A stretch of DNA of 64,000 bases from contig LSIG01000207.1 in assembly GCA_001556125.1 (NCBI GenBank), positions 16,001 through 80,000 of the forward strand. The letters are read 5' to 3'. Position numbers and translations under genes: made by a program. This DNA is from Rhizobiales bacterium CCH10-E5. Lineage in GTDB: Bacteria; Pseudomonadota; Alphaproteobacteria; Rhizobiales; Beijerinckiaceae. This document shows, piece by piece, positions 41,294 to 50,518 of the stretch. Every line of letters begins with the position of its first letter. The first letter of the stretch is position 1. The notes beneath the pieces are model-generated. The model was not told the origin of the DNA, did not search any database, and saw nothing but the letters and a program-made list of their open reading frames with translations.

Positions 41294-42213
41294 CCCAGGC
41301 GCCTCAGGATGCGTCCCGCGAGGGCTGCACGCCCCTCGGCATCGCGCATCAGCGTCTCGCCCAGCTCGACGTCGACGCCTGCGCCCGCTTCATGCACGGC
41401 CGTGTCGGTGAAGAACACGTCGATGAGGCCGTCGTAGTGCCGAAGCACGCCTGCGTCCCCGGGCGGAAGGCCCAGATCGCGTTGAATCCGTTCGACCGGC
41501 CCCTTGACGGCGGCGCCGTTCACATAGGGGGAGACCAGGACGACGGGGATCTCGGCCCCGGCGATCCTCTCCCGGAGACGACCGGTCGCCAGCATCGGTT
41601 CGATGCTGATGAACGGGTTCGACGGGGCGATGATGATGCCGCTGAGAGCGGGGTTCGCGAGCGCGGCTTCCAGGCCCTCTGAGAGCTTCGTGGCGTCCGT
41701 CCCGCCATATCGGATCCCGTCGACCCTGACGTCGGCGCGCAGCCGCACGAAATAATCCTGAAAGGCCAGTTCGCCATCGGCGGTGTCGATCGTCGTCGGC
41801 GTTGCCGCGTCCGTCACCGGTACCGGGGCATGGCGCACCCCCAAGCCGGCCGCGATCGCGGCTATCGCTTCGGACAGGCTGCGTCCCGACGAGAGCAGCT
41901 GGTTCCTGTAGAGGTGTAGCGCGATGTCCTTGTCGCCAAGCTGGAACCAGGACGGCGCACCGAGGGCCTGCAGCGTCTTATGCGTGGTCCAGCTTTCGTC
42001 CTCGCGCCCCCATCCGCGTTCGCGACTGACCAACCCGGCCAGCATGTAGAGGACGGTGTCGATGTCGGGACAGATGCGCAGCCCCAGATGGTCGAAGTCG
42101 TCGCCCGTGTTCACGGCGATGGTGAGCTCGTCCGGCGACAGATGTCGTGCAAGCCCGTCGGCAAGCTTGGAGCCGCCGACGCCGCCGCATAGGGAGAGGA
42201 AGTGCCGTTTCAT
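41281..42213 (-). CDS. cofD: 2-phospho-L-lactate transferase (F420 synthesis)
   Basis: A 310-residue CofD. It joins the guanylyl-activated C3 unit (phospholactate or phosphoenolpyruvate) to Fo, making F420-0. Family motifs are LCGGVGGSKLADGLAR at the start, VNTGDDFDHLGLRICPDIDTV, GWGREDESW and the Fo-binding-like GWFQLGDKD region (SWFQLGDKDIALHLYR), plus ISIEPML and KGPVERI. Length is typical. It overlaps cofE by 4 bp and is in the same transcription unit as fbiC and cofC. Confidence 0.95.
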   Translation of the reverse strand: MKRHFLSLCGGVGGSKLADGLARHLSPDELTIAVNTGDDFDHLGLRICPDIDTVLYMLAGLVSRERGWGREDESWTTHKTLQALGAPSWFQLGDKDIALHLYRNQLLSSGRSLSEAIAAIAAGLGVRHAPVPVTDAATPTTIDTADGELAFQDYFVRLRADVRVDGIRYGGTDATKLSEGLEAALANPALSGIIIAPSNPFISIEPMLATGRLRERIAGAEIPVVLVSPYVNGAAVKGPVERIQRDLGLPPGDAGVLRHYDGLIDVFFTDTAVHEAGAGVDVELGETLMRDAEGRAALAGRILRRLGWQR

Positions 42214-42977
42214 GGGAAGAGATCACTCGCTGTTGGCCGAACCAGGTTCACCGCGGATTGCTGGCTCTCTTCCCAACGGACCCCGCGAACGATGACGACG
42301 GGCCGTCCTTCGTCGGCCTGCCCCATCACGAGGGAAGCCGCTGCGGCGATCTCGTCGGCGAAGCCCAGTTCGGAGGTCTCAAGTCGCCGCCCGTAGAGGT
42401 CGGGACGGCCGCGTAGATCCTGAAGAGCGGGAAGCCCGGACGAACCGATGGCGGTACCGCAGGTGCCGTGGCGCCAGGCCCGCCCGAAGCTGTCGATGAT
42501 GAGCACCGCGAGCCTGCGCTGCGTGGCCGCTTGCAGTTTCTGCCTCAACTCCGTGGCGCTGCCGTCCGGATCGACCGGCAGCAGCAACACCTGCTCAGTT
42601 TCTCCTTGTGACAGATTGGACTGGTCGATCCCGGCATTGGCCATGACGTAACCCAGCCTGTGCCGGACGATAATGATCCCCGGAACGGCGCGCATCACGC
42701 TGCTGCTTTCAGAAAGGACCAGTTCGACGACGCGCGGATCCTTCCGGGCGATGGCCGCGAGTTGTTCGGCCCGTTCGCTCGGAACGATGTCCGAGAGCCG
42801 CACATAGCGCCCTTCGGCCTTAGAGACGACCTTCTGGGCCAGCACGACGACGTCGCCGTCGCGGAAGCCGTCCGCCCCGGCAGCCGACAGGATCTGTTCA
42901 TCCAGCCTGTCGCCCGGAACGACCCGAGGAAAATCCGGCAACGGAATGAGCGAGACGGTTCCTATACTAGACTCCAA
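42210..42977 (-). CDS. cofE: Coenzyme F420-0:L-glutamate ligase
   Basis: A 255-residue single-domain CofE, which adds the glutamate tail to F420-0 using GTP. Motifs include DVVVLAQKVVSKAEGRYVRLSDI, DPRVVELVLSESSSVMR, HRLGYVMANAGIDQSN, and IIDSFGRAWRHGTCGTAIG, where metal- and GTP-binding residues of the family lie. There is no fused FbiB reductase domain, so a short-tail F420 is likely. The start is uncertain: TTG 42977 overlaps livF by 11 bp, and no ATG is available near the N-terminus. Confidence 0.93.
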   Translation of the reverse strand: MESSIGTVSLIPLPDFPRVVPGDRLDEQILSAAGADGFRDGDVVVLAQKVVSKAEGRYVRLSDIVPSERAEQLAAIARKDPRVVELVLSESSSVMRAVPGIIIVRHRLGYVMANAGIDQSNLSQGETEQVLLLPVDPDGSATELRQKLQAATQRRLAVLIIDSFGRAWRHGTCGTAIGSSGLPALQDLRGRPDLYGRRLETSELGFADEIAAAASLVMGQADEGRPVVIVRGVRWEESQQSAVNLVRPTASDLFP

Positions 42978-43665
42978 GATAGGCTTCCCGAACTCGTGGA
43001 TCGGCGAGCAGATCCTTCGCCGAGCCCTCCATGGAGATCCGACCGCGATCGATCACGTAGCCTCGGTCGGCCGCTCGCAACACGGCCTGGACGTTCTGCT
43101 CGACCACAAGAACCGTGGTGCCTGCTTCCCGGATCGAGCAGATGATCTGCATCACCTGCCGCGCGAGCAGCGGGGCCAACCCCATGGTCGGTTCGTCCAG
43201 CAACAGGATGCGGGGGTCCGACATGAGCGCGCGCCCCATGGCCAGCATCTGTTGCTGCCCGCCGGACAGCGTCCCGGCGGCGCGTTTGCGAAACTCGCGC
43301 AGGATCGGAAACATCTCGTAGACGCGGGCCCGGTTCCTCTCGATCTTCGTCGGCGAGACCCAGGCTCCGAGCGCCAGGTTGTCCTCCACCGAAAGGGGCG
43401 CGAAGATCTGGCGTCCTTCCGGAACCTGCGCCACGCCCCGGGAGACGCGCCGGGCCGGAGGCATCCCCTGGATGCTCGCGCCGGCCAGGGTGATTGTCCC
43501 ACTGGTGATCGGCTGGATGCCGGAGATCGCGCGCATCAGCGTCGTCTTTCCGGCCCCGTTCGCTCCGACCAGTGCGACCATCTTCCCCTGGTCGACCTCC
43601 AGCGAGACGTCGTGCAGGACCTCGATGCGGCCATAGCTGCTGCGCAGCTTCTCGACTTTAAGCAT
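42967..43665 (-). CDS. livF: Branched-chain-amino-acid-type ABC transporter ATP-binding protein LivF
   Basis: A 232-residue ATPase. Walker A is GANGAGKTT, the signature is LSGGQQQM, and Walker B is LLLDEPTMGLAP, with the LivF-type end (DRGRISMEGSAKDLLADPRVREAYLG). It powers uptake of the ligand bound by the periplasmic receptor at 46317. It overlaps livG by 8 bp. In this setting the imported compound is more likely an organic acid than an amino acid. Confidence 0.93.
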   Translation of the reverse strand: MLKVEKLRSSYGRIEVLHDVSLEVDQGKMVALVGANGAGKTTLMRAISGIQPITSGTITLAGASIQGMPPARRVSRGVAQVPEGRQIFAPLSVEDNLALGAWVSPTKIERNRARVYEMFPILREFRKRAAGTLSGGQQQMLAMGRALMSDPRILLLDEPTMGLAPLLARQVMQIICSIREAGTTVLVVEQNVQAVLRAADRGYVIDRGRISMEGSAKDLLADPRVREAYLGV

Positions 43666-44431
43666 CTGCGGGCTCCGTCGCTCCCAGATAGGCCGCGATC
43701 ACGGCCTCGTTGCAGCGGATTTCATCCGGTTGCCCCACGGCCAGCGTCTTGCCTTGGTTCAGGACGTGCACACGATCGGCCAGACCCATCACCATGTGCA
43801 TATCGTGCTCGACCAGAACGACCGATACGCCCATGCCGGCGACCTCCCGGATCACGGCCTCAACCTCGGCCGTCTCTGCCGCATTGCACCCGGCGACGGG
43901 TTCATCCAGCATGAGAACGCGTGGCGCCGTCGCCAGGGCCCGGGCAATCTCCAGGCGTTTGACCACGCCATAGGACTGGTCGCCTGCCCTCTCATCAGCG
44001 CGCGCCACGATGCCAACCCGTTCGAGAAGTTCGAGTGCATGCCGTCGGGTTGCGGCGTTCTGGGCCTTAACCGAAGGCAGTCCGAGCATATGCGCCAGTA
44101 GACCGCCCTTTTCGTGGATGCGGGCGCCGACCATGACGTTCTCGACGACAGTCATGTGCTCGAAAATCTGCAGGTTCTGGAAGGTGCGGGTCATGCCCCG
44201 CCGCGCTCGCTCGAACGGCCTCAGCGAGGAGATGTCCGAGCCGGCGAGGGTCACTTTCCCGGTCGTCGGGATGTAGAGGCCGGAAACGCAATTGAAGAGG
44301 GTTGTTTTTCCGGCACCGTTCGGGCCGATCAGCGCGTAGATTTCGCCTTCGCCGACTGAGAAGTCGACACCGTCAAGCGCGACCACTCCCCCGAACCGGA
44401 TGCCGAGTTGTTCAACCTGCAGCATCGTCAT
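43658..44431 (-). CDS. livG: Branched-chain-amino-acid-type ABC transporter ATP-binding protein LivG
   Basis: A 257-residue ATPase: Walker A GPNGAGKTTLFN, the LivG insertion RGMTRTFQNLQIFEHMTVVENVMVG, a degenerate signature (DQSYGVVKRLEIARAL in place of LSGGQ...) and Walker B LMLDEPVAGCN. The start ATG 44431 overlaps livM by 4 bp. It pairs with LivF to drive the importer; the altered signature suggests that only one ATP site need be fully active. Confidence 0.93.
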   Translation of the reverse strand: MTMLQVEQLGIRFGGVVALDGVDFSVGEGEIYALIGPNGAGKTTLFNCVSGLYIPTTGKVTLAGSDISSLRPFERARRGMTRTFQNLQIFEHMTVVENVMVGARIHEKGGLLAHMLGLPSVKAQNAATRRHALELLERVGIVARADERAGDQSYGVVKRLEIARALATAPRVLMLDEPVAGCNAAETAEVEAVIREVAGMGVSVVLVEHDMHMVMGLADRVHVLNQGKTLAVGQPDEIRCNEAVIAAYLGATEPADA

Positions 44432-45372
44432 GCCCTCCGAGGACGCAGCCGGGCCGCGATGCTGGGCACGATGCCCTTGGGCAGCAGGACCAGGATCACG
44501 ATGAGGATCAGACCGAGGATGGCCTGTTCGTATTCGTGAAAGACCGTCAGGAATTGCGGCAGAACGACGAAGATGGCCGCCCCGACGATACTTCCGATGG
44601 GCGATCCCAACCCGCCGACGACCGTCATCGTCACGAACTCGATCGAACGCAGGATGCCGGCCGAATGGGGCGTGATGTACCGGTCGAACATCACGAAGCA
44701 ACAGCCCGCCAAAGTGGCGAAAATTGCGGATATGACGAAGGCATGCAGCTTCGCCTTCGCAACGTCGATGCCGAGGACTCCGGCAGCGGTCTCGCTGTCG
44801 TGAATGGCACGCATCTCGCGCCCCGTCGGGCTATCGAGAACGCTGGCGAGCAGATACATGACCACGACCAGCACGAGGCCACAGACCCAGTACCAGCTCC
44901 AGCGTGACGTCATGCCGAACAGGCGAACCGACGCCATGTCGAGCGCCAGACCGTCCGGACCACCCGTGAGGTCGACGGCATTCGTCAGGAACATCGCGAA
45001 GATCGAGCCGAAGGCCAGAGTGGCCATCGCCAGGTGGTAGCCGCGCAACTTGAGGATGGGGCGACCGATGATCCATGCGACGATGCCGGCAATCGGCAGG
45101 GAGCCGGCCGTCAAGAGCCAGGGCGAGAGACCATAGCGCGCCGCGCCGACCGCGACGACATAGCCGCCGAGCCCGAAGAACGCGCCATGCCCGAGGCTTA
45201 TCTGCCCGGCATAGCCCATCAGCAGATTCTTGCCGAGCACCACGACCGAGAAGATGAAGAGCAGGGTTGCCATGCGAACCTGGAAGTTCGTGAGCGGCAG
45301 AAGTGACACCAGGACGATCGACGCGGCGACGATCAGCACCGGGACGTAGGTCGGGCCGAGATGTTTTCGCAT
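44428..45372 (-). CDS. livM: ABC transporter permease LivM
   Basis: A 314-residue membrane protein with about 8-10 hydrophobic helices. The Liv permease motif AGQISLGHGAFFGLGGYV is near residue 60, and GREMRAIHDSETAAGVLGIDVAKAKLHAFVISA carries the coupling helix toward the ATPases. ATG 45372 is chosen because the family N-terminus begins there; the frame is open further upstream. Forms the pore with LivH. Confidence 0.93.
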   Translation of the reverse strand: MRKHLGPTYVPVLIVAASIVLVSLLPLTNFQVRMATLLFIFSVVVLGKNLLMGYAGQISLGHGAFFGLGGYVVAVGAARYGLSPWLLTAGSLPIAGIVAWIIGRPILKLRGYHLAMATLAFGSIFAMFLTNAVDLTGGPDGLALDMASVRLFGMTSRWSWYWVCGLVLVVVMYLLASVLDSPTGREMRAIHDSETAAGVLGIDVAKAKLHAFVISAIFATLAGCCFVMFDRYITPHSAGILRSIEFVTMTVVGGLGSPIGSIVGAAIFVVLPQFLTVFHEYEQAILGLILIVILVLLPKGIVPSIAARLRPRRA

Positions 45373-45373
45373 G

Positions 45374-46249
45374 TCAGACCCTTTCGACCGATCGCGAGGC
45401 AAAAATGCCTTGAGGGAACAGCGCGAAGACGAGGAGCAGGACGACCAATGCGAGCGCGTCCTTGTAGACTGAGGAAATGAAGCCGGCGCCGAATGCCTCC
45501 AGCAGGCCGACCAGCAGGCCGCCAAGGACGGGGCCGTACGGCTTGCCCGTTCCGCCAAGCATGGCGCCCGTGAAACCCTTGATCGCGAGCATGACGCCGG
45601 TGTCGTAGCTGGTCAGCGTGATCGGCGTGGCCAGAATCCCACCGAGCGCCCCAATCAGCGCCGACAGCGCGAAGCACAGACTGACGACGGCCACACGGTT
45701 GATGCCCATTAGCTGCGCACCGACGGTGTTCGCCGCGATGGCGACGATCGCCTTTCCGGTGAGTGCCCGGGACAGGAAGAACCCCATCACCGATACGATC
45801 AGGAACGCTCCCAGGATGATCACGAGGGCCTGGGTTTGGATGACGACCCCGCCGACACGCCAGACATCCCAGGGCATCAATTGCGGGAGCCGGACGAAGT
45901 CCTTGCCGAGGATCGCCGAGGCCAGTCCACGGGCCAGCAGCGAAGCGCCGATCGTCAGGATCAGAAGCTGGATTGGTGAGGCAGAGCGCGCCTGATTGAT
46001 GCCGAACAGGAAGAGCGCGAGACCGAAGGTCACCGTGATCGCGCAAGCCAACAGCGCCGCGACCGGGTACGGAAGGCCGTAGCTGGCGACGCCGATGCCC
46101 GCCAGCATCCCGCCCAGCATGAAGAACTCGCCCTGCGCGAAATTGAAGATGCCGGATGCTCGATAGATGAGCGTGAAACCGACGGCCACGAGGGCATAGA
46201 TCGCTCCGACCGTAAGGCCCGAGACGATCAACTGTAAGATCGTCGTCAT
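45374..46249 (-). CDS. livH: ABC transporter permease LivH
   Basis: A 291-residue membrane protein starting MTTILQLIVSGLTVGAIYALVAVGFTLIYRASGIFNFAQGEFFMLGG, the classic LivH opening. The later ALTGKAIVAIAANTVGAQLMGIN is the coupling region and GFTGAMLGGTGKPYGPVLGGLLVG precedes the last helices. It starts about 67 bp after the stop of the binding-protein gene, beyond a stable hairpin, and ends one base before livM. Confidence 0.93.
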   Translation of the reverse strand: MTTILQLIVSGLTVGAIYALVAVGFTLIYRASGIFNFAQGEFFMLGGMLAGIGVASYGLPYPVAALLACAITVTFGLALFLFGINQARSASPIQLLILTIGASLLARGLASAILGKDFVRLPQLMPWDVWRVGGVVIQTQALVIILGAFLIVSVMGFFLSRALTGKAIVAIAANTVGAQLMGINRVAVVSLCFALSALIGALGGILATPITLTSYDTGVMLAIKGFTGAMLGGTGKPYGPVLGGLLVGLLEAFGAGFISSVYKDALALVVLLLVFALFPQGIFASRSVERV

Positions 46250-46273
46250 CGTAAATCCTGGTTGGGATTGTGC

Positions 46274-46312
46274 GGGACTGCATCGGCACGACACGCACAC
46301 CGATGCAGTCCC
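46274..46312 (-). terminator. 13-bp hairpin between the binding protein and permease genes
   Basis: GGGACTGCATCGG (46274-46286) and CCGATGCAGTCCC (46300-46312) pair perfectly across a 13-base loop. No T-run follows, so it is more likely an mRNA-stabilising or partial-attenuation structure. Such hairpins after solute-binding-protein genes let the receptor be made in excess over the membrane parts. Confidence 0.65.
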
Positions 46313-46316
46313 GTAG

Positions 46317-47462
46317 TCACTTGCCCGGCGCGCGCGCCCAGCGGCCATCCTTGATCGTCAGCATCTCAAAGCTGCCGAGGTCGATACCGAGGTGGTCGGT
46401 CGGTGACATCCGGATGCGGCCGACCGTCCCGACGAAGCCATCCGTCTTCTCGAGAGCATCGCGAACCTTCTGCGGGTCGGAGCTCTTCGCCCGCTTCATG
46501 GCGTCGACCAAAAGGAGAAGACCGTCATGCGCGTAGCCGCCGAAAGCATCCGGCTGCCGCTTCGTCGCGGCAACGAAGTCGTCGCGATACTTCACGAGAA
46601 CGCTCTTGCGGGGATCGTTCGCTTCCAGCGTGTCGGCGACCAGCAGCAACGGCGCGGGAATGCGGATACCCTCGCCGTCCTTGGCCACGGCCTCAAGGTA
46701 ACCGAGCGTAGCCGCTGCGTGGCCCATGTAGAGCGCCTGCGTCATGCCGAGCTGGCGGAAGTTGCGGGTGACGATTGCCGGCCCCTGACCGATATCGGCG
46801 TTGATGACGGCCTCGACGCCAGGGATGGCTTTGATGCGGTTGAGCTGCGGGGTCATGTCGCTGTCACGCGGACCGTAGCTCTCCTGAGCCAGGATGGTGA
46901 TGGACTTCTTGGGCGCGAGATCGGTGCATTGCTTCGCCATGGATTTGGCGAATCCGCCCTGCCCCGCGATGAGCGCCGCCTTGCTCAGGCCCTGCGCCTT
47001 CATATCGTCGAAGATCTTCTCACAGGCCATGAGGTCGGTATGCGGCGGCTTGAAGACCCATTTGCGAACCGGGTTGATGATCTCCACGCCGCCGGAGAAC
47101 GACACGAACGGGATGTTCGCATCTTCGACCACCGGGATGACGGCCATCGAATTTCCGGTGCCCGAACCGCCAACGATCGCGGCGACCTTGTCTTCCTCGA
47201 CCATGCGCACGGCGAAATTGCGCGAGGCACTCGCATCGGAGGCGTCGTCGTAGAAGATCAGCTTGATCGGCTGACCATTCACGCCGCCGGCGGCATTGAT
47301 CTGCTTCACGAGCATTTCCAGCGTCAGGCGCTGCGGCTCTCCAAGAAAGGATGCCGGACCTGTCGCCGAGGTGAAGGCCCCGATCTTTATCTCGGCGTTG
47401 ACCGGCGATGACAAGGCGAACGAAAAGGTGGCGGCGAATGCCACCGCAAACAGATTTCTCAC
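46317..47462 (-). CDS. Periplasmic ligand-binding protein of the Liv-type transporter
   Basis: A 381-residue type I periplasmic binding protein. The signal peptide is MRNLFAVAFAATFSFALSSPVNA, then IKIGAFTSATGPASFLGEPQRLTLEMLVKQINAAGGVNGQPI, the classic LivJ/HAAT fold opening; AIVGGSGTGNSMAVIPVVEDANIPFVS and EKTDGFVGTVGRIRMSP follow. It captures the substrate for the importer encoded downstream. The AGATAG-free promoter gap (47463-47606) has GGGACAATGTCC-like inverted bases that could bind a regulator. Its ligand is unknown but probably the compound catabolised by the F420 pathway. Confidence 0.9.
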   Translation of the reverse strand: MRNLFAVAFAATFSFALSSPVNAEIKIGAFTSATGPASFLGEPQRLTLEMLVKQINAAGGVNGQPIKLIFYDDASDASASRNFAVRMVEEDKVAAIVGGSGTGNSMAVIPVVEDANIPFVSFSGGVEIINPVRKWVFKPPHTDLMACEKIFDDMKAQGLSKAALIAGQGGFAKSMAKQCTDLAPKKSITILAQESYGPRDSDMTPQLNRIKAIPGVEAVINADIGQGPAIVTRNFRQLGMTQALYMGHAAATLGYLEAVAKDGEGIRIPAPLLLVADTLEANDPRKSVLVKYRDDFVAATKRQPDAFGGYAHDGLLLLVDAMKRAKSSDPQKVRDALEKTDGFVGTVGRIRMSPTDHLGIDLGSFEMLTIKDGRWARAPGK

Positions 47463-47606
47463 TGAGCTTCTCCTCCCGAATAGTCCTGATCTGGGCGTAA
47501 GACGCCTCAGGTTTTCTTAGTGATTGAGCTTATACCGTTGGGACTGTCTCATTGCCGTGTGAGCCGGGACAATGTCCGGACAGCTCAGAAAAAGAGACAT
47601 AATCGC

Positions 47607-48086
47607 TCATGGGGTCGTCACCTCTGAGCGCTGGAGTCGGGTCATGGCCGCCCTCAGCCCATCCGCGATCGACGCCGGCTTGCGCGCCGCCCTGTCGACA
47701 TAGACATGAACGAAGATCCCCTCGGCGGCGGACGTCTCCCGGTTCTCCGCGAACAGGGCGACACGGTAGGTCACCGAAGTCCTGCCGAGGCTATCGATTC
47801 GTAAACCAGCGGTGATCTTGTCCGGATAGGCGAGCTCGGCGTGATAGTCGCAGCTGCTATGAACGACGAGCCCGATGAGATCCGAGGATCTCGGATCCTG
47901 CTTGCCGACATCGTGCAGCCAGCGGTTCACGACACTGTCGAACAGCCCGTAATGCACGGCGTTGTTCATGTGCCCGTAGACGTCGTTATCGTTCCAGCGG
48001 GTGGTGATCTCCTCGAAATGGAGGAAATCCTGCCTTTGCGAAGGTATCGGCCGCTGCCGCGGCGCTGTCACGGTTATTTCGGTCAC
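47607..48086 (-). CDS. Hotdog-fold acyl-CoA thioesterase (4-hydroxybenzoyl-CoA thioesterase/YbgC type)
   Basis: A 159-residue single hotdog domain. The active-site signature RWNDNDVYGHMNNAVHYGLFDSVVNRWL (about 29-56) has the catalytic Asp and the helix typical of FcbC/YbgC-like thioesterases, and the later strands read SSCDYHAELAYPDKITAGLRIDSLGRTSVTYRVALF. It would hydrolyse an acyl- or aroyl-CoA. Start is GTG 48086, overlapping the fbiC stop (GTGA), so it is co-translated with the F420 gene. It probably releases CoA or clears dead-end thioesters. Confidence 0.85.
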   Translation of the reverse strand: MTEITVTAPRQRPIPSQRQDFLHFEEITTRWNDNDVYGHMNNAVHYGLFDSVVNRWLHDVGKQDPRSSDLIGLVVHSSCDYHAELAYPDKITAGLRIDSLGRTSVTYRVALFAENRETSAAEGIFVHVYVDRAARKPASIADGLRAAMTRLQRSEVTTP

Positions 48087-50518
48087 TCCGCAGGCTCCAG
48101 CATGTCCATCCGGGAGCGCTTGCGCACGAACGGGCGATTGACGACGGGCAGCAGTTCGGGCGCGGCGAAGGATGAATCGACCCGGTCCTGCGTCTGCCTC
48201 TCGTACAGAGTCGTGCGCTGCACCGGCCGCCTGCCCGCCCGGGCGATGAGCATTTCCATCTCCTCCGGAGCCGATTCCTGGCCATGCTGGGCGCCCGCGG
48301 CGCGCGTGATGGACTCGTTCATCAGCGTTCCGCCCAGATCGTTCACCCCGGCCTTGAGCGCGATGACGGCCCCGTCCGGGCCGAGCTTCACCCAGGACGC
48401 CTGAATGTTCGGGATCAGCGGGTGCAGCACTAGTCGCGCCACCGCGTGCATGAGGATGGCCTCGCGGAACGTCGGACCCGGCCGCGCGCCGCCGCGGAGG
48501 TACAAAGGCGCTTCCATCGCCACAAACGGAAGGGGCACGAATTCGGTGATGCCTCCGGTCCGTTCCTGGATATCGCGCAGCAACAGCAGATGCTGCGCCC
48601 AATGCCGTGGATGGTCGACGTGGCCGTACATGATAGTCGACGTCGTCCTGAGCCCCACCGCATGGGCCTGTTCGATCGCCGCCGCCCATTCGTCCGTCGT
48701 CAGCTTTCCCTTGCAGAGAATGTCCCGCACCTCGTCGTGCAACACCTCGGCGGCCGTGCCGGGCAACGATCCGAGACCGGCCGCCTTCAGCCGCGTTAGA
48801 AACTCCCGGAGAGGAATTCCAAGGGTCGCGGCTCCTTGCGTGACCTCGAGCGGCGAGAAGGCGTGAACATGGATGCCCGGCTGGGCCTGTTTCACCGTGC
48901 GCAGGATTTCGAGATAGGTCTCGCCCGTATAGTCAGGGCTGATTCCACCCTGCATGCAGACTTCGGCGGCGCCGCGCTGCCATGCTTCGTCGACCCGTCG
49001 GGATATCTCGGAAAGGTCCAGATCATAGGGCTTGCCGCGCAGCGCCTCATGCGTCTTCCCCTTGGAGAAGGCGCAAAAGCTGCAAGAGTAGGTGCATACG
49101 TTGGTGTAGTTGATGTTGCGGACGACGACATAACTGACCTCGTCGCCGCACTGCCGCTTCCGGAGCTCGTCCGCCGATTGGCAGACGAAGTGCAGATCGC
49201 TGCCACGAACGCCGAACAGGGTTTCGATCTCGGCCGCCTGCAAGCGCCTGCCAGCCATTGCCCTGGAGACGATGTCGACGACTTCCGCCCTCACCTGCTC
49301 GGCCGGGACGGGCTTGTCGAAGTGCTCGAACATCGACGTGTCCGGTGGCGTCAGCCCTCCGGCGATCCAGCTGCACTCGCGAGCGTACCCTTCGGCATCC
49401 GCGCGAGCCAGAACATGACGCAATACCTTGCGGTCGATCCATAGCCCCGTCGGTTCGATATAGCGCGGATAGACCGTCAGGCGTTGGATCAGCTCCTTGC
49501 CGGCTGCCGCCGTCTTCTCGGCCAGCCTGTCCAGATGAGGCCATGGAGCCTCGGGGTTGACGTGATCGGGAGTGACGGGGGACACCCCTCCCCAGTCGTT
49601 GATCCCGGCATCGATCAGTTTCTCGAGATCGCCATGCGCGAGATTCGGGGGCGCCTGGATGCTCATCGTCGGCCCGAGAACGAGCCTGGCGAGGGCGATG
49701 GCACGCAGGAACGTTTCCTCGTCCGGCTCGGGAGCCTCGGCCATGCGGGTTCCCGCCTTGGCGCGGAAGTTCTGAACGATCACTTCCTGGATGTTGCCGT
49801 ATTCCTCCTGTACGGCGCGGATCGAGAGCAGGGATTCGACCAGTTCCTCCGGCGTCTCGCCGATGCCGATGAGCAGCCCGGTCGTCATCGGGATGTGAAG
49901 CCTGCCCGCATCGGCCAGGGTCTTCAGCCGCACCGCCGGGACCTTGTCTGGTGAACCGAAATGCGCATGGCCGCGCTCGCACAGACGGTCGGAGCCGCTT
50001 TCCAGCATCAGGCCCATCGAGGCCGAGACCTCGCGCAGCCGCGCCAGCTCTTCCGGCTCCATGGTGCCGGCATTGACGTGCGGCAGCATGCCCGTCTCTG
50101 CGAGAATCCTCGCGCAGACTGCATGGAGATAGTCGAGTGTGCTCGCGTATCCCGCTGCCTCGAGCCAATTGCGCGCCGCGGCATAGCGAAGTTCGGGCTT
50201 CTCGCCCAAGGTCAGCAGAACTTCGTTGCAGCCGGCAGCCTGGCCGCGTCGCACGACCTCCAGGACCTGATCCATCGACATGAACGGAGCGGCGACTCTG
50301 CTCGGCGCCTTCGCGAAGGTACAATAGTGGCACACGTCCCGGCAGAGCTCCGTCAGCGGGACGAAGACCTTGCGCGAGTAGCTCACACGATGCCCGAAGC
50401 CGATGTCGCGGCAATCCCGCGCGCGGCCCAGCAGCTCCACGCTCGAAAGCGACAGAAGGGCCAGCGCATCTGCTCGATCCGGGTAATGCGGATCGGTCGT
50501 CAATGTTTGCCGTTCCAT
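48083..50518 (-). CDS. fbiC: Fo synthase, fused CofG/CofH (FbiC)
   Basis: An 811-residue fusion of two radical-SAM enzymes that make Fo (7,8-didemethyl-8-hydroxy-5-deazariboflavin) from tyrosine and a ribityl-uracil precursor. The first Fe-S cluster motif is CRDVCHYC (Cys59, 63, 66), the CofG half; the second is CTYSCSFC (about residue 500), the CofH half, with MQGGISPDYTGE after it. SPVTPDHVNPEAPWP and the C-terminal APLYLRGGARPGPTF are family features. The fused form is that of Actinobacteria and F420-making Proteobacteria. It overlaps cofC by 19 bp and hotdog by 4 bp. Confidence 0.96.
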   Translation of the reverse strand: MERQTLTTDPHYPDRADALALLSLSSVELLGRARDCRDIGFGHRVSYSRKVFVPLTELCRDVCHYCTFAKAPSRVAAPFMSMDQVLEVVRRGQAAGCNEVLLTLGEKPELRYAAARNWLEAAGYASTLDYLHAVCARILAETGMLPHVNAGTMEPEELARLREVSASMGLMLESGSDRLCERGHAHFGSPDKVPAVRLKTLADAGRLHIPMTTGLLIGIGETPEELVESLLSIRAVQEEYGNIQEVIVQNFRAKAGTRMAEAPEPDEETFLRAIALARLVLGPTMSIQAPPNLAHGDLEKLIDAGINDWGGVSPVTPDHVNPEAPWPHLDRLAEKTAAAGKELIQRLTVYPRYIEPTGLWIDRKVLRHVLARADAEGYARECSWIAGGLTPPDTSMFEHFDKPVPAEQVRAEVVDIVSRAMAGRRLQAAEIETLFGVRGSDLHFVCQSADELRKRQCGDEVSYVVVRNINYTNVCTYSCSFCAFSKGKTHEALRGKPYDLDLSEISRRVDEAWQRGAAEVCMQGGISPDYTGETYLEILRTVKQAQPGIHVHAFSPLEVTQGAATLGIPLREFLTRLKAAGLGSLPGTAAEVLHDEVRDILCKGKLTTDEWAAAIEQAHAVGLRTTSTIMYGHVDHPRHWAQHLLLLRDIQERTGGITEFVPLPFVAMEAPLYLRGGARPGPTFREAILMHAVARLVLHPLIPNIQASWVKLGPDGAVIALKAGVNDLGGTLMNESITRAAGAQHGQESAPEEMEMLIARAGRRPVQRTTLYERQTQDRVDSSFAAPELLPVVNRPFVRKRSRMDMLEPAE

